Shown here: in pieces, positions 33,134 through 41,114 of the stretch | How positions within the stretch are numbered: position 1 is the first letter of the stretch | Layout of the letters: each line of letters starts with the position of its first letter | Source: Candidatus Woesearchaeota archaeon | GTDB taxonomy: Archaea > Nanobdellota > Nanobdellia > Woesearchaeales > GW2011-AR9 | Length of the DNA stretch: 54,809 nucleotides | Assembly (NCBI GenBank): GCA_016185625.1 | Contig: JACPND010000018.1 | Span: 1-54,809, forward strand | Direction of reading: 5' to 3' | Made by a program: the position numbers and the translations under genes | Notes under the pieces: model-generated | What the model saw: only the letters and a program-made list of their open reading frames with translations | Databases searched by the model: none | Told to the model about the DNA's origin: nothing

Positions 33134-34225
33134 TCAGCGCATGTGCAACTCTAGAATATCCTGATCCTGCAGGCTATGATTGAGCATCAATTTCTGCCCC
33201 GGAAACTTCGTCGAACGCCCCCACACCCGGGCAAACCGGAACTTACCTGCCAAATCCCGATGCAATTTGTTGCAGATATCCTGGATTGTCGCCCCCTTGA
33301 AAATAATCATGGGCTCATTCATGTCCGCTTCCCTGCTGGGCTCTTTCAGATAGATGCGCATGAAATTCAATTTTTGAAAAATCGTCTCTTTGAGCGTCTC
33401 CAGATTAATCTCTTTCTCCGCAGAGATGACCAGATCAGCATTTAACTCTTTCTTGACCTTATCAACTTTGTCAGCAGTCGCCAGATCAATCTTATTGATG
33501 CAGGTTATCGCCGGCAGGTATTTCTTGCTGCCTTCGATGATGTCAATGAAATCGTCAACCAGGATTGTGCTGCGGATCAAGACTTCGGCATTATTGATTT
33601 TGAATTCCTGCAGGATGCGTTTAAGTGTTGCATCATCGACGTCTAATTTCACTGTTTTTCCGATCTGGATGCCTCCTCGGGATGTTTTTTTGATATAGAC
33701 TTCGGGCTTGGTCTTATTCAACCGGATGCCAGATTCATGTACTTCGCGCAGAATGGCATGATACTGCTCAGGATTGTTGATATCCACTACCATCAGTACT
33801 AAATCGGCATTGCGTATGACCGCCAATACTTCCCTGCCACGGCCACGGCCGGAAGCCGCTCCGGCGACAACACCGGGAACGTCTAGAATCTGGATTTTCG
33901 CCTGCTTGTATTCCATGATGCCCGGAATGACCGTCAGGGTGGTAAACGCATACGCCGCCACTTCCGACTGTGCGCCGGTGAGCTTGTTTAATAAGGTCGA
34001 TTTTCCGGTGCTGGGGAAGCCCAATAAGAGAATGGTCGCGTCGCCGGACTTGCGGACGGAATAGCCATACTCAGATTTTCCGGTCTTGGAGCGGGCGGTC
34101 TGCTTCTCTCGGAGAATGGCCATTTTGGCCTTGACTAAGCCGATGTGTCCTTGCGTGGCCTTGTTGTATTTCGTCTTTTTGAGCTCGTCCTCAAGTTCCT
34201 TGATTTTCTGGTTATAGTCAGGCAT
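33134..34225 (-). CDS. DRG family GTPase with TGS domain
   Basis: OBG/DRG-type translation-associated GTPase. The start at 34225 (MPDYNQKIKELEDELKKTKYNK) is the family start; the ORF-track version adds 31 codons antisense to the neighbouring gene. Motifs are G1 LLGFPSTGKSTLLN, G3 DVPGVVAGAASGRGRG, and G4 NKID, followed by a C-terminal TGS domain (MIIFKGATIQDICNKLHRDL ... LQDQDILELHMR). Length 363 is typical. It acts at the ribosome with a DFRP-like partner in eukaryotes, while the archaeal partner is unknown. Confidence 0.95.
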   Translation of the reverse strand: MPDYNQKIKELEDELKKTKYNKATQGHIGLVKAKMAILREKQTARSKTGKSEYGYSVRKSGDATILLLGFPSTGKSTLLNKLTGAQSEVAAYAFTTLTVIPGIMEYKQAKIQILDVPGVVAGAASGRGRGREVLAVIRNADLVLMVVDINNPEQYHAILREVHESGIRLNKTKPEVYIKKTSRGGIQIGKTVKLDVDDATLKRILQEFKINNAEVLIRSTILVDDFIDIIEGSKKYLPAITCINKIDLATADKVDKVKKELNADLVISAEKEINLETLKETIFQKLNFMRIYLKEPSREADMNEPMIIFKGATIQDICNKLHRDLAGKFRFARVWGRSTKFPGQKLMLNHSLQDQDILELHMR

Positions 34226-34297
34226 GGGAAAACAAGAGGGAATGGTTTTATTAATGTTACCGTAATTTTTATAAACCAGAGGAGAGCCAAATACTTT

Positions 34298-34831
34298 ATG
34301 ATCGACGAAGCCGTGCAAATCACGAAGAATTACGCCTATACTATCATTACGGCGGTAGTCATCCTGCTGATTGGCTTTGCCTTAGGGATTCTGGCCAAGA
34401 AGTTGGCCGCTCGCCTTCTTCGTGAAGTTGAATTGAATCGCATCATGCACAAAGTCAACGTCATGTACGATGTCGAGAGATGGATCAGCTGGATCATCTC
34501 CAGTGTTATTTATTTGATTACCTTTGTCTGGTTCCTGAAGCAGCTGGGGATTACCTCGACTGTGCTGTATATCGTTGTGGGAGCGATTTTCATGCTGCTG
34601 GTATTGACTATCATCGTAGGCCTGAAAGATGTCATCCCTAACTTTGTGGGCTGGATCTTCCTGCAGCGGCAGGATAAGGTGAAAGAAGGCAGCCGGATTG
34701 ATGTCAAGGAAATTGCCGGAACAGTGGAAAAAATTGGCTTTCTGGAGACGGAAATCAAGACTGATAATGAGGATATTTTATATGTGCCGAATGCTTTATT
34801 CTTAAAAAATAAATTTTGGGTGAAGAAATAG
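34298..34831 (+). CDS. MscS-like mechanosensitive channel (short)
   Basis: The start at 34298 (MIDEAVQITKNYAYTII) follows a TATA box (tttttataaa) and ggagag; the ORF-track start lies inside the DRG gene. Three membrane helices are followed by a small beta domain (GWIFLQRQDKVKEGSRIDV and EIAGTVEKIGFLETEIKT, DNEDILYVPNALFL) matching the MscS middle domain. At 177 residues it lacks the large C-terminal cage, as is common in archaeal short forms. It would relieve osmotic pressure. Confidence 0.85.
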   Translation: MIDEAVQITKNYAYTIITAVVILLIGFALGILAKKLAARLLREVELNRIMHKVNVMYDVERWISWIISSVIYLITFVWFLKQLGITSTVLYIVVGAIFMLLVLTIIVGLKDVIPNFVGWIFLQRQDKVKEGSRIDVKEIAGTVEKIGFLETEIKTDNEDILYVPNALFLKNKFWVKK

Positions 34832-34832
34832 G

Positions 34833-35125
34833 ATGAACCTAAAAAAAGATGCTTACGGCCAAGAGATTTTGGCCTATCTCGCCGGAAAAGAATTTTCTGA
34901 AGTTGTGGAAAGAGACGATGGCTTTATTGGTTTGTCTGGAGGTGCACCGGCCAGCTGAGAATTAGAATCAGGTTTAGAGATTATATTGGTGACTGGTTTG
35001 ATTATCTCTTGGTCTCTAAAAAAGAAATGAAAGATATTTTAAGCGGAACTGGCTGGAAAGTGAGAAGATTTATCAACTCTAACCAGCCAATGTATATCGC
35101 AATTATAGGGAAAGGCGTTGATTAG
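34833..35125 (+). pseudogene. SAM methyltransferase with central deletion
   Basis: The N-terminal part reads MNLKKDAYGQEILAYLAGKE and VERDDGFIGLSGGAP. The frame then shifts into TGQLRIRIRFRDYIGDWFDY, LLVSKKEMKDILSGTGWKV and MYIAIIGKG, the C-terminus of the same DPANN-type methyltransferase family. All SAM-binding motifs are deleted (about 150 residues expected). It starts 1 bp after the MscS gene. Confidence 0.75.
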
Positions 35126-35140
35126 CGTAAAAAATATAAC

Positions 35141-35236
35141 TTTAGAGAACTTTGAATAATCCCTATTTTGTATTAAAATTCAAAGTTCTTCTTAGAAGGG
35201 TTTGACAAATTGGATAGTTATTCAAACCCTTCTTTA
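35141..35236. repeat. Two-hairpin repeat R, copy 2 (inverted)
   Basis: Nearly base-for-base reverse complement of copy 1 at 4819-4924. The main difference is a 10-bp segment (cttgaataat) present twice in copy 1 and once here. It ends exactly at the stop codon of the UPF0147 gene, the same arrangement as copy 1. Confidence 0.9.
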
Positions 35237-35464
35237 CTTCTTTGTCTCTAATAACGAAATGATATCCCAAATCTGCGTCCGATGATAAGAAGAGACATCT
35301 TTGGAATTCAATTCCTCTAATTGGGAGAGGCATTTTTCCACGGCTAAAGATTTCCCCTCCTTAAGAACATTGATGATGCCCCCGATTTTCTCTTTGAACT
35401 TCTTGTTGATATCGGTATCCTCCTGCAGCAGTTCCAGTTGCTCGATGACCTCGATGTAGCTCAT
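35234..35464 (-). CDS. UPF0147 family protein
   Basis: A 76-residue helical protein conserved across archaea (MSYIEVIEQLELLQEDTDIN; VEKCLSQLEELNSKDVSSYH; IWDIISLLE). Function is unknown. It is the last gene of the eL43-rpo12-pfdB operon, overlapping the prefoldin stop by 4 bp, so it probably belongs to information processing. Repeat R2 begins at its stop. Confidence 0.88.
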   Translation of the reverse strand: MSYIEVIEQLELLQEDTDINKKFKEKIGGIINVLKEGKSLAVEKCLSQLEELNSKDVSSYHRTQIWDIISLLETKK

Positions 35465-35769
35465 TTTTTCATCTGGGCCAGAACTTCCTTCTGCACGGCA
35501 TCGATATTCTTCTGCAAGCTTTCTTCCTGCTTGGTAAAATTCCTGAAGTGGATCTCAGCAACTTCCTTTTTCTGCTGTAAATCCTTGAGAAGCGCATCTT
35601 TAGGCGCAGCAATCATGATCTTGCCGATGATTTTGTAGGCTTTATCGGTCGTTTTTGCTTCCGTTAAGGCGGAGTCAAATTCCGCCATTTGCTGCTGGAG
35701 CTGCTGTTTCTGCAGTTGCACCTGCTGGAGATTTTGCTGCAATAACTGCAACTGGTTGATTTTTTCCAT
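35461..35769 (-). CDS. pfdB: Prefoldin beta subunit
   Basis: Prefoldin is the jellyfish-shaped hexameric chaperone that passes unfolded proteins to the thermosome. The 102-residue protein has two long coiled-coil helices (INQLQLLQQNLQQVQLQKQQ ... SLQKNIDAVQKEVLAQMKK) separated by the beta hairpin AYKIIGKIMIAAPKDALLKDL, with the conserved YK.vG pattern. It lies 1 bp after the rpo12 stop in the same operon. Confidence 0.94.
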   Translation of the reverse strand: MEKINQLQLLQQNLQQVQLQKQQLQQQMAEFDSALTEAKTTDKAYKIIGKIMIAAPKDALLKDLQQKKEVAEIHFRNFTKQEESLQKNIDAVQKEVLAQMKK

Positions 35770-35770
35770 C

Positions 35771-35905
35771 TTACCGAGCCTTTACTTTAGCTGGCGTGCG
35801 TCGATCTTTATAGAGAATTTTTCCGCCGCAGTACGGGCAGCGTACTTTGGTCTTGGTATATTCGTCCTCAACTTTTTTTCCGCAGTCAAAGCAAAGATAA
35901 TACAT
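35771..35905 (-). CDS. rpo12: DNA-directed RNA polymerase subunit Rpo12 (P)
   Basis: Too short for the ORF track. The 44-residue zinc ribbon has MYYLCFDCGKKV then VRCPYCGGKILYKDRRTP, the standard Rpo12/RpoP sequence with CxxC pairs and the C-terminal RTP.kvkAR tail. It sits between eL43 and prefoldin beta, its usual archaeal neighbours. The pcc1 gene often found here is absent. Confidence 0.95.
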   Translation of the reverse strand: MYYLCFDCGKKVEDEYTKTKVRCPYCGGKILYKDRRTPAKVKAR

Positions 35906-35913
35906 GATGTACC

Positions 35914-36114
35914 TCAATAGGGAGTATAGGCCTTCCCCGAAAATTTAATGCGGCAATTGCGGCATTCCCAGATGCCGAGAGCCAGGCGTTTGATAGTGGT
36001 CTTACTGCACTGCCGGCATTTATGTTTCGCCCGCTGCAGCGCTTCAATCTCGCCGAATTTGTTGCGTACGCGTGGACCGTAACGGGTGCCAAATCGTTTG
36101 CTGGGAAGTGCCAT
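35914..36114 (-). CDS. rpl37ae: 50S ribosomal protein eL43 (L37Ae)
   Basis: A 66-residue zinc-finger ribosomal protein of the large subunit. The sequence RYGPRVRNKFGEIEALQRAK precedes the zinc ligands HKCRQC...WECRNC and ends in KFSGKAYTPY, the classic eL43 ending. First gene of a four-gene operon on the minus strand. Confidence 0.96.
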   Translation of the reverse strand: MALPSKRFGTRYGPRVRNKFGEIEALQRAKHKCRQCSKTTIKRLALGIWECRNCRIKFSGKAYTPY

Positions 36115-36147
36115 GATAAGTTTTATTTTAAGGGAAAGTGAATGGAA

Positions 36148-36251
36148 CGGGGCTGCCCGGATTCGAACCGGGGTTCAATGGTTTCTTTCGCTTACATCTA
36201 TGGACATAAGCACCCAAACCATTAGTGATAGCCAGGCTACACTACAGCCCC
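36148..36251 (-). tRNA. tRNA-Pro(TGG) with a 30-nt intron
   Basis: On the minus strand the acceptor GGGGCTG pairs with CAGCCCC, and the T-arm is CCCGG-TTCGAAT-CCGGG. Anticodon stem AATGG/CCATT encloses TT-TGG-G, then an intron at 36183-36212 after position 37, with a GCTTA/TAAGC hairpin. The discriminator appears to be G and CCA is not encoded. It lies just upstream of the eL43 operon. Confidence 0.93.
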
Positions 36252-36313
36252 AAGAGCCTATTTATAAATGTTGCGCTTAAAATGGGTGAATTTTATAAAG
36301 GTTTGGGGTGAAT

Positions 36314-36561
36314 GGCACTATCCGTTTTGTGAGTGATAGCTAGGCCAATGTGTGAGCTGAGAACTTTTATCATTAATGAGAATTTATTGGTACTTTCTCT
36401 CCTACAAGACCAACATTCTTTGGACGATACTTTCAGCAAGTCTAGTCACTTCGTTCTCTTCCGTAAGAAGGCTCCGAATGTCAATGAGGTTGGTGACTTT
36501 CCTAACGGAAAGGAAAGCACGAGGCGAACGGCCTGCCATCATTCACTTTTTGGATTGTGCC
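36314..36561. repeat. Long inverted-repeat element E3
   Basis: The left end GGCACTATCCGTTTTGTGAG (continuing TGAT) is the same as in E4 at 51493, and the right end is TTTTTGGATTGTGCC. Inside lie GCTAGGCCAATGTGTGAG and GAACGGCCTGCC, the E-family core. The centre carries a foreign-looking insert with tctagtcacttc and ttcctaacggaaag, shared with R3. ORF-track frames here are not genes. Confidence 0.8.
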
Positions 36562-36795
36562 GCATCTTCCAGAAAATTTATAACATATAGCCGTGTCAAG
36601 AGTGGTTCACGGCTTTATTTTATCCGGCTGGATGAACAGGGAAATGCCGAACACGCCGGAGAGCCATATTGCACCATCTGCAGCAAGATGAGTTTAGATG
36701 CAGGAATTGCCGAATTTGTATTATGGCATAAAGAAGGGATTACAGTGTACAAAACCAAAGAATATAATGAAAAGTCATTTGGGAGAAGCGGCTAA
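36562..36795 (+). pseudogene. C-terminal fragment of a cytidine-deaminase-like protein
   Basis: Directly after E3 the frame reads SRVKSGSRLYFIRLDEQGNA then GEPYCTICSKMSLDAGIAEFVLWHKEGI, matching the PCxxC zinc half of deoxycytidylate/cytidine-deaminase-fold proteins (here PYCTIC). The upstream half with the HAE zinc ligand and catalytic Glu is gone, cut at the repeat boundary. No start codon of its own is evident. Confidence 0.6.
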
Positions 36796-36849
36796 CAAGA
36801 CTAATCGAGTATCTAAAACTTAATAAAACACTCTTTCTGCCGTATCTGC

Positions 36850-38661
36850 ATGATTTTAGGCAGACTCATCGGCAAAGCCAGCACCACCCAATTCCAATTT
36901 CAAGTAATGTCAGCGCAAACTAAAAAATTCCAGTTTATCCAGGTGCATCATCCAGACTACGGCTTTGTGCTGGGACAGGTAATGGAACTGCTGCGCACGG
37001 AAAATGACCTGACCGCTCAGTGTAATGTGATTGGATTTAAAGATGTTGACCATCGGATTAAAGGCATCCGCACGCCCTTTGCCATCGGATCAGAAGTATT
37101 GGAAGCAGAAGATTCATTTATTCAGTCGGTCATCGAACTGGACGGAGACGTCGGAGCTGGAGGTGGCGGCTTTTTGGGGCGATTGGAAGGGAAAACCATT
37201 CCTGTCAATATTGATCTGCAGAAACTGCTGACCAAACACTTGTGTGTACTGGCGAAATCGGGCGCCGGAAAAAGTTATGCCGTAGGCGTTCTTATTGAAG
37301 AAATTGTGGAAAAAGGCGTGCCTGTCCTGATCATCGATCCGCATGGAGAATATGCAGCGTTAAAATTTCCCACGGAAGAAAAAAAGGAGATTTTACACGA
37401 ATGGGGAATTGAAGCACAAGGCTATGGCGCAAAAGTGCAGGAATATGGGAATCCTCACACCAAAGAAGATGTCCGGCCATTAAAATTGAGCGAAAAGATG
37501 AACAGCTCTGAGTTGATGAAAATTCTCCCCATCCAATTGAGCAACGCACAGGAAGCGATGTTATTTTCCGTCATTAAAGACATGGACGAGATTAATTTTG
37601 ACGGGATTATCCTGGGATTGCAGCAGTTGAATGCCGGCGGCAAGTGGAACATTATCGACACGCTGAGCTATCTGCGCAACCTGAAATTATTTTCACCATC
37701 ACCCACACCGTTCTCGGAGTTAATCAGGCCGGGCAAAATAACCATCATCAACCTGAGAGGCATTACGCCGGAAGTGCAGGAAGTGGTCGTCTATCGGCTG
37801 CTGCAGGATTTATTCCTGGAACGCAAGCAGGAAAAAATCCCGCCGTTTTTCTGCATTCTGGAAGAAGCGCATAATTTTGTGCCGGAGAAAGGCTTTGGCC
37901 GGGCGAAAAGCGCAGACGTCATCCGCCTGATTTCATCGGAAGGGAGGAAGTTTGGTCTCGGACTCTGTGTGGTATCCCAGCGCCCCGCTTTAGTGCAAAA
38001 GACAGTCTTGGCGCAATGCAGCACCCAGTTAATCATGAAAGTTACCAATCCCAATGATTTGCGGGCAATTGTCGGATCGATTGAAGGCATTACTGCGGAA
38101 ACTGAACAGGAAATCCAGAACTTGCCAATTGGCTCGGCGTTATTGTGCGGCATGGTCGATCGCCCTTTAGTGGTGCAGATCCGGCCGCGGAGAAGCCAGC
38201 ATGGAGGACACGCCATAGATATTCTGGGTTCTGTGGAAGAGTATGGCAAAGATATAGTTGAAGAAGCGCAGAAATTTGAAGAGCAGGGCTTGCTGCCGTT
38301 AGTCAAGCCTCATCTGGAGAAGAAAGATTTGCTGTTGATGGCCAATGGGCCAGTGACAATCACGACGTATTTGATTCCGGCCTGTCTGGTGCGCTGTGAA
38401 ATCAAAGGGATGGAGATTGCTGTCTTGGTTGATAAGATTAAAGGCAGGATCATTCTTGATCCAGAGAAAGATTTGAGGAAGGAAATTCATCAGCTGGACG
38501 AGAGTTGCGGCTTTTTCCGGAAGATAGCCTACGAAAATATTGAATACGACGTCAAATTAGACGAGAAAATTCCGGAGGAAGAGCTGAAAAAAATGGTGGA
38601 GAAATATTGCATGGTGTTGGAGGTACGGAATTGTTTTATTGTGTATTATAAGGTTGCTTAG
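36850..38661 (+). CDS. herA: HerA-type DNA-translocating ATPase
   Basis: A hexameric FtsK-like motor that works with NurA nuclease and Mre11-Rad50 in DNA end resection. An N-terminal HAS barrel (MILGRLIGKASTTQFQFQV) precedes Walker A (LAKSGAGKSYAVGVLIEEI), Walker B in FFCILEEAHNFVPE, and the arginine-finger region SSEGRKFGLGLCVVSQRP. Length 603 is slightly long for HerA. NurA is not adjacent. It is preceded by a TATA-like aacttaataaaac. Its 3' end overlaps the convergent CcdA-like gene by 26 bp. Confidence 0.93.
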   Translation: MILGRLIGKASTTQFQFQVMSAQTKKFQFIQVHHPDYGFVLGQVMELLRTENDLTAQCNVIGFKDVDHRIKGIRTPFAIGSEVLEAEDSFIQSVIELDGDVGAGGGGFLGRLEGKTIPVNIDLQKLLTKHLCVLAKSGAGKSYAVGVLIEEIVEKGVPVLIIDPHGEYAALKFPTEEKKEILHEWGIEAQGYGAKVQEYGNPHTKEDVRPLKLSEKMNSSELMKILPIQLSNAQEAMLFSVIKDMDEINFDGIILGLQQLNAGGKWNIIDTLSYLRNLKLFSPSPTPFSELIRPGKITIINLRGITPEVQEVVVYRLLQDLFLERKQEKIPPFFCILEEAHNFVPEKGFGRAKSADVIRLISSEGRKFGLGLCVVSQRPALVQKTVLAQCSTQLIMKVTNPNDLRAIVGSIEGITAETEQEIQNLPIGSALLCGMVDRPLVVQIRPRRSQHGGHAIDILGSVEEYGKDIVEEAQKFEEQGLLPLVKPHLEKKDLLLMANGPVTITTYLIPACLVRCEIKGMEIAVLVDKIKGRIILDPEKDLRKEIHQLDESCGFFRKIAYENIEYDVKLDEKIPEEELKKMVEKYCMVLEVRNCFIVYYKVA

Positions 38662-39640
38662 ACTTTTTAAAAATAACGTATCCTAACAACAGTAGGAATA
38701 AAAAAAGGACAATCGTCCCCACCACATTCGCATACTCCCATCCCAGAAGCGCACGCTGCAGCGAATAAAAATACGGCTTGGTGCCCAGTACATCCCAATT
38801 ATTGATCACTCCCGTCCCTTCAAAGAAAATGACGATAAAGCCCACTATCAATAACAGCAGTCCTGAGATGAGATTAGTGGAATGGATCTCCCGCTGCTTG
38901 CCCCAGAGCGTAAACGAGAGCATCCTGCCTTTCATCCATGATTTTTCAGATAGATTGAATCGATCATAGAAGAATGACAAAAGGAATAACGGAACAAAAT
39001 TACCCAACGAATAAAAAAACAATAACAGTGCGGCCTGCCACATATTTCCCAGTATGGCGCCGATGCCCAGAATGCCTGCCAAGATCGGGCCCAGACACGC
39101 TGTCCAGCCCAGTGCAAAACTCAACCCAAAGAGAAACGTGCCCGGAAGGTCGTTGCTGAATTTCTGGCTGAAAGTAAACCACGAACCAAAGCCTTTCCCC
39201 AGCAGCGTCAATGCACCTAAAAACAAAAGGAGTATTCCGCCTATCGTCACCAGCCAGCCTTTCTGCAGTACAACTAAGGTCTGCTCACCAAGAAAACCGG
39301 CGGCAAGGCCCAGCGAGACAAACACCAGCGAGAATCCCGCAAAAAAGACCAGCGTCATCAGCGTCAGATTCTTTTTCTCTTTGAACGTATACGAAAAATA
39401 CGCCGGCAGAAAGGGCAGAATACAGGGCGATAAAATGCCTAACATCCCGGCAACAAAGGCAATCAGAAAACTGATCTTCAGCGCAAAATCAGCGGTAGCT
39501 TGCTGGTTATAGTCGATAATTTTCTGCAATCCAATGGGAAGAGCGCTGGCAGCTGAAACACCAACGGCCAATAGCAAAACAGAAAGAAGAAAAAATAACA
39601 AAACTGTTTTTTTTGAGTGGAGGGGGTGATTTTCTTTCAT
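38636..39640 (-). CDS. CcdA/DsbD-like thiol electron transporter
   Basis: A membrane protein that moves reducing equivalents across the membrane to extracytoplasmic thioredoxins. A signal-like N-terminal helix precedes the core helices with the signature Cys in GILSPCILPFLPAYFSY and the second Cys in GLSFALGWTACLGPILAGILG, the pair that forms the transmembrane disulfide. About eight membrane segments in 334 residues. It is the last gene of an operon with the triple-thioredoxin protein, its obvious partner (overlap 4 bp). Confidence 0.9.
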   Translation of the reverse strand: MKENHPLHSKKTVLLFFLLSVLLLAVGVSAASALPIGLQKIIDYNQQATADFALKISFLIAFVAGMLGILSPCILPFLPAYFSYTFKEKKNLTLMTLVFFAGFSLVFVSLGLAAGFLGEQTLVVLQKGWLVTIGGILLLFLGALTLLGKGFGSWFTFSQKFSNDLPGTFLFGLSFALGWTACLGPILAGILGIGAILGNMWQAALLLFFYSLGNFVPLFLLSFFYDRFNLSEKSWMKGRMLSFTLWGKQREIHSTNLISGLLLLIVGFIVIFFEGTGVINNWDVLGTKPYFYSLQRALLGWEYANVVGTIVLFLFLLLLGYVIFKKSKQPYNTQ

Positions 39641-40749
39641 GTCAGGCTAGCAGCATCCTTGCTGGGTGTGATGACTTTCTGCTGAACTAAATCCCGGTAC
39701 GTCTGGCCGAATAATTCCACTTTGCGGAAGACGTACGCTCCATCACTTTCAATCGTGCCAACGTCTTTCCAGATGCGTTCCATCAAGGGATAGATGTTAA
39801 GGTCTCCGGTGAGGAGAATGGTGGGGATTTGGGTAATTTTGTATTTCTCGATCAGTTTCTTCCCTTCGGAGCTGGCAGCATCATATTCCTGTTCTGAGGC
39901 TAGTGTTAATCCTAATCCTTCCAGGATCGGTTTGTTGGTGGTTTTAGCGTCATAGCAATTAGTGCAGCTCTTATCGGTAATGGTTGTCAGCGTCACCAGT
40001 CCCTGCACAGCATTTTTCTCGATATTGTAATACGGCGGATTGAGATTGCGCATCACGTAATAGCCGTCTTTTTCTATGGTCCCTATATTCTTCCAGGCAG
40101 AAGAGACCGTCAAATACAATCCGGCATCAGGACTAAAGATCAGTGTAGGAACTGCCGTGATGTTGTATTTTTCTGCCAATTTCTTCCCTTCGGCACTGCT
40201 GATGGGAAGGGTGTTGTACTCTTTCACTTTCAGATTCTGCCGCAGTTTTTGCACTAGAGGATTCAGGTCATAGCATTTGTCGCAACCTTCTTTGAAAAGC
40301 TGGATCAAAGCAACATACCCTTTTACTTGTCCGCTGGCGACATCAACAAACGGCGGTTCAGGAGCAGTAAGGATGAGGGCGCCATTCTTCTCCACGCTGG
40401 GAAGATCGGTCAGTTTTATTCTTGCTTTCTCTACGTCTCCTTTCACAATAATCGCCGGAACACGGTCAATATTATATTTTTCAAGTAAGGCTTTCGCCGT
40501 TTTCGAAGAATAATCAAGAGTTACTTTGTCAGTGACCTGGAGATTTGCTCCTTCAATCAAGGACGCAACTTTGGTGATGTCAAAACAGTCCTGGCAGGAA
40601 TCCGCCGTAATCAGCGCCAGCTCTACTTTAGGCAGGACTGCTGGCTGCGCTTTCTCGACAAGGGTTTTCCCGATTTGATACAATTGAACGGTATTAAACA
40701 GCCCGATCACAATAAGAACAAATCCAAGAAAAAAAAGAAGTCTTTTCAT
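39637..40749 (-). CDS. Secreted protein with three thioredoxin-like domains
   Basis: An N-terminal membrane anchor (LLFFLGFVLIVIGLFNTVQLY) is followed by three tandem domains of about 110 residues. Each has one CxxC active site: ADSCQDCFD, KEGCDKCYD and DKSCTNCYD, and each later has a cis-proline loop (DRVPAIIV, TAVPTLIF, TQIPTILL). It ends without a further domain. It most likely takes electrons from the CcdA-like protein and acts on disulfides outside the cell. The triple form on one chain is unusual. It starts immediately after the TAG of the small MVGGC protein. Confidence 0.85.
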   Translation of the reverse strand: MKRLLFFLGFVLIVIGLFNTVQLYQIGKTLVEKAQPAVLPKVELALITADSCQDCFDITKVASLIEGANLQVTDKVTLDYSSKTAKALLEKYNIDRVPAIIVKGDVEKARIKLTDLPSVEKNGALILTAPEPPFVDVASGQVKGYVALIQLFKEGCDKCYDLNPLVQKLRQNLKVKEYNTLPISSAEGKKLAEKYNITAVPTLIFSPDAGLYLTVSSAWKNIGTIEKDGYYVMRNLNPPYYNIEKNAVQGLVTLTTITDKSCTNCYDAKTTNKPILEGLGLTLASEQEYDAASSEGKKLIEKYKITQIPTILLTGDLNIYPLMERIWKDVGTIESDGAYVFRKVELFGQTYRDLVQQKVITPSKDAASLT

Positions 40750-40971
40750 CTAACAGCCACCCACCATCGAGGGAAGTTCTTTCACGCTGCTGGGAACAGA
40801 CTGTATTTGCTTTCCGCCAGATGATGCGACGGGCGCAGCGCTGCTCGTTGATTTCACGCTTAATGTTCCGCTGCTGATCTTATCTTTTAACCCATAGAGC
40901 TGCACTGCTTGCACGACAGAAACAAGCACGAGAACAGCCAATATCAGCCCTACTATTAATTTTTGGTTCAT
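40750..40971 (-). CDS. Small membrane-anchored protein ending in MVGGC
   Basis: A 73-residue protein: one N-terminal membrane helix (LIVGLILAVLVLVSVVQAVQLY), a serine-rich linker, and a C-terminal ELPSMVGGC. The last five residues are identical to those of the protein at 41115. Only the terminal cysteine is present, exposed at the end of a flexible arm. Its place in the thiol-redox operon suggests the cysteine is a redox, metal or modification site; this is inference. Confidence 0.8.
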   Translation of the reverse strand: MNQKLIVGLILAVLVLVSVVQAVQLYGLKDKISSGTLSVKSTSSAAPVASSGGKQIQSVPSSVKELPSMVGGC

Positions 40972-40992
40972 GTTTTTCCTCCTTGTTCTTTT

Positions 40993-41088
40993 ATAGAAGG
41001 GTTTGAATAACCCTTCTTAATAGTTCAAACCCTTCTAAGTAGGACTTTGAATTTGATGTGGAATAGGGTTTATTCAAAGTCCTCTATA
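40993..41088. repeat. Two-hairpin repeat R, copy 4
   Basis: TATAGAAGGGTTTGAATAAC opens the first hairpin, and AGGACTTTGAATTTGATGTG...TATTCAAAGTCCT forms the second, closing with CTATAG. It is about 75-80% like copies 1 and 2, with compensating changes in the stems. It lies inside the redox operon, between the two MVGGC genes, and so may affect expression of the downstream three genes. Confidence 0.85.
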
Positions 41089-41114
41089 GATGACGACTAA
41101 TCGTTCTAACCATC

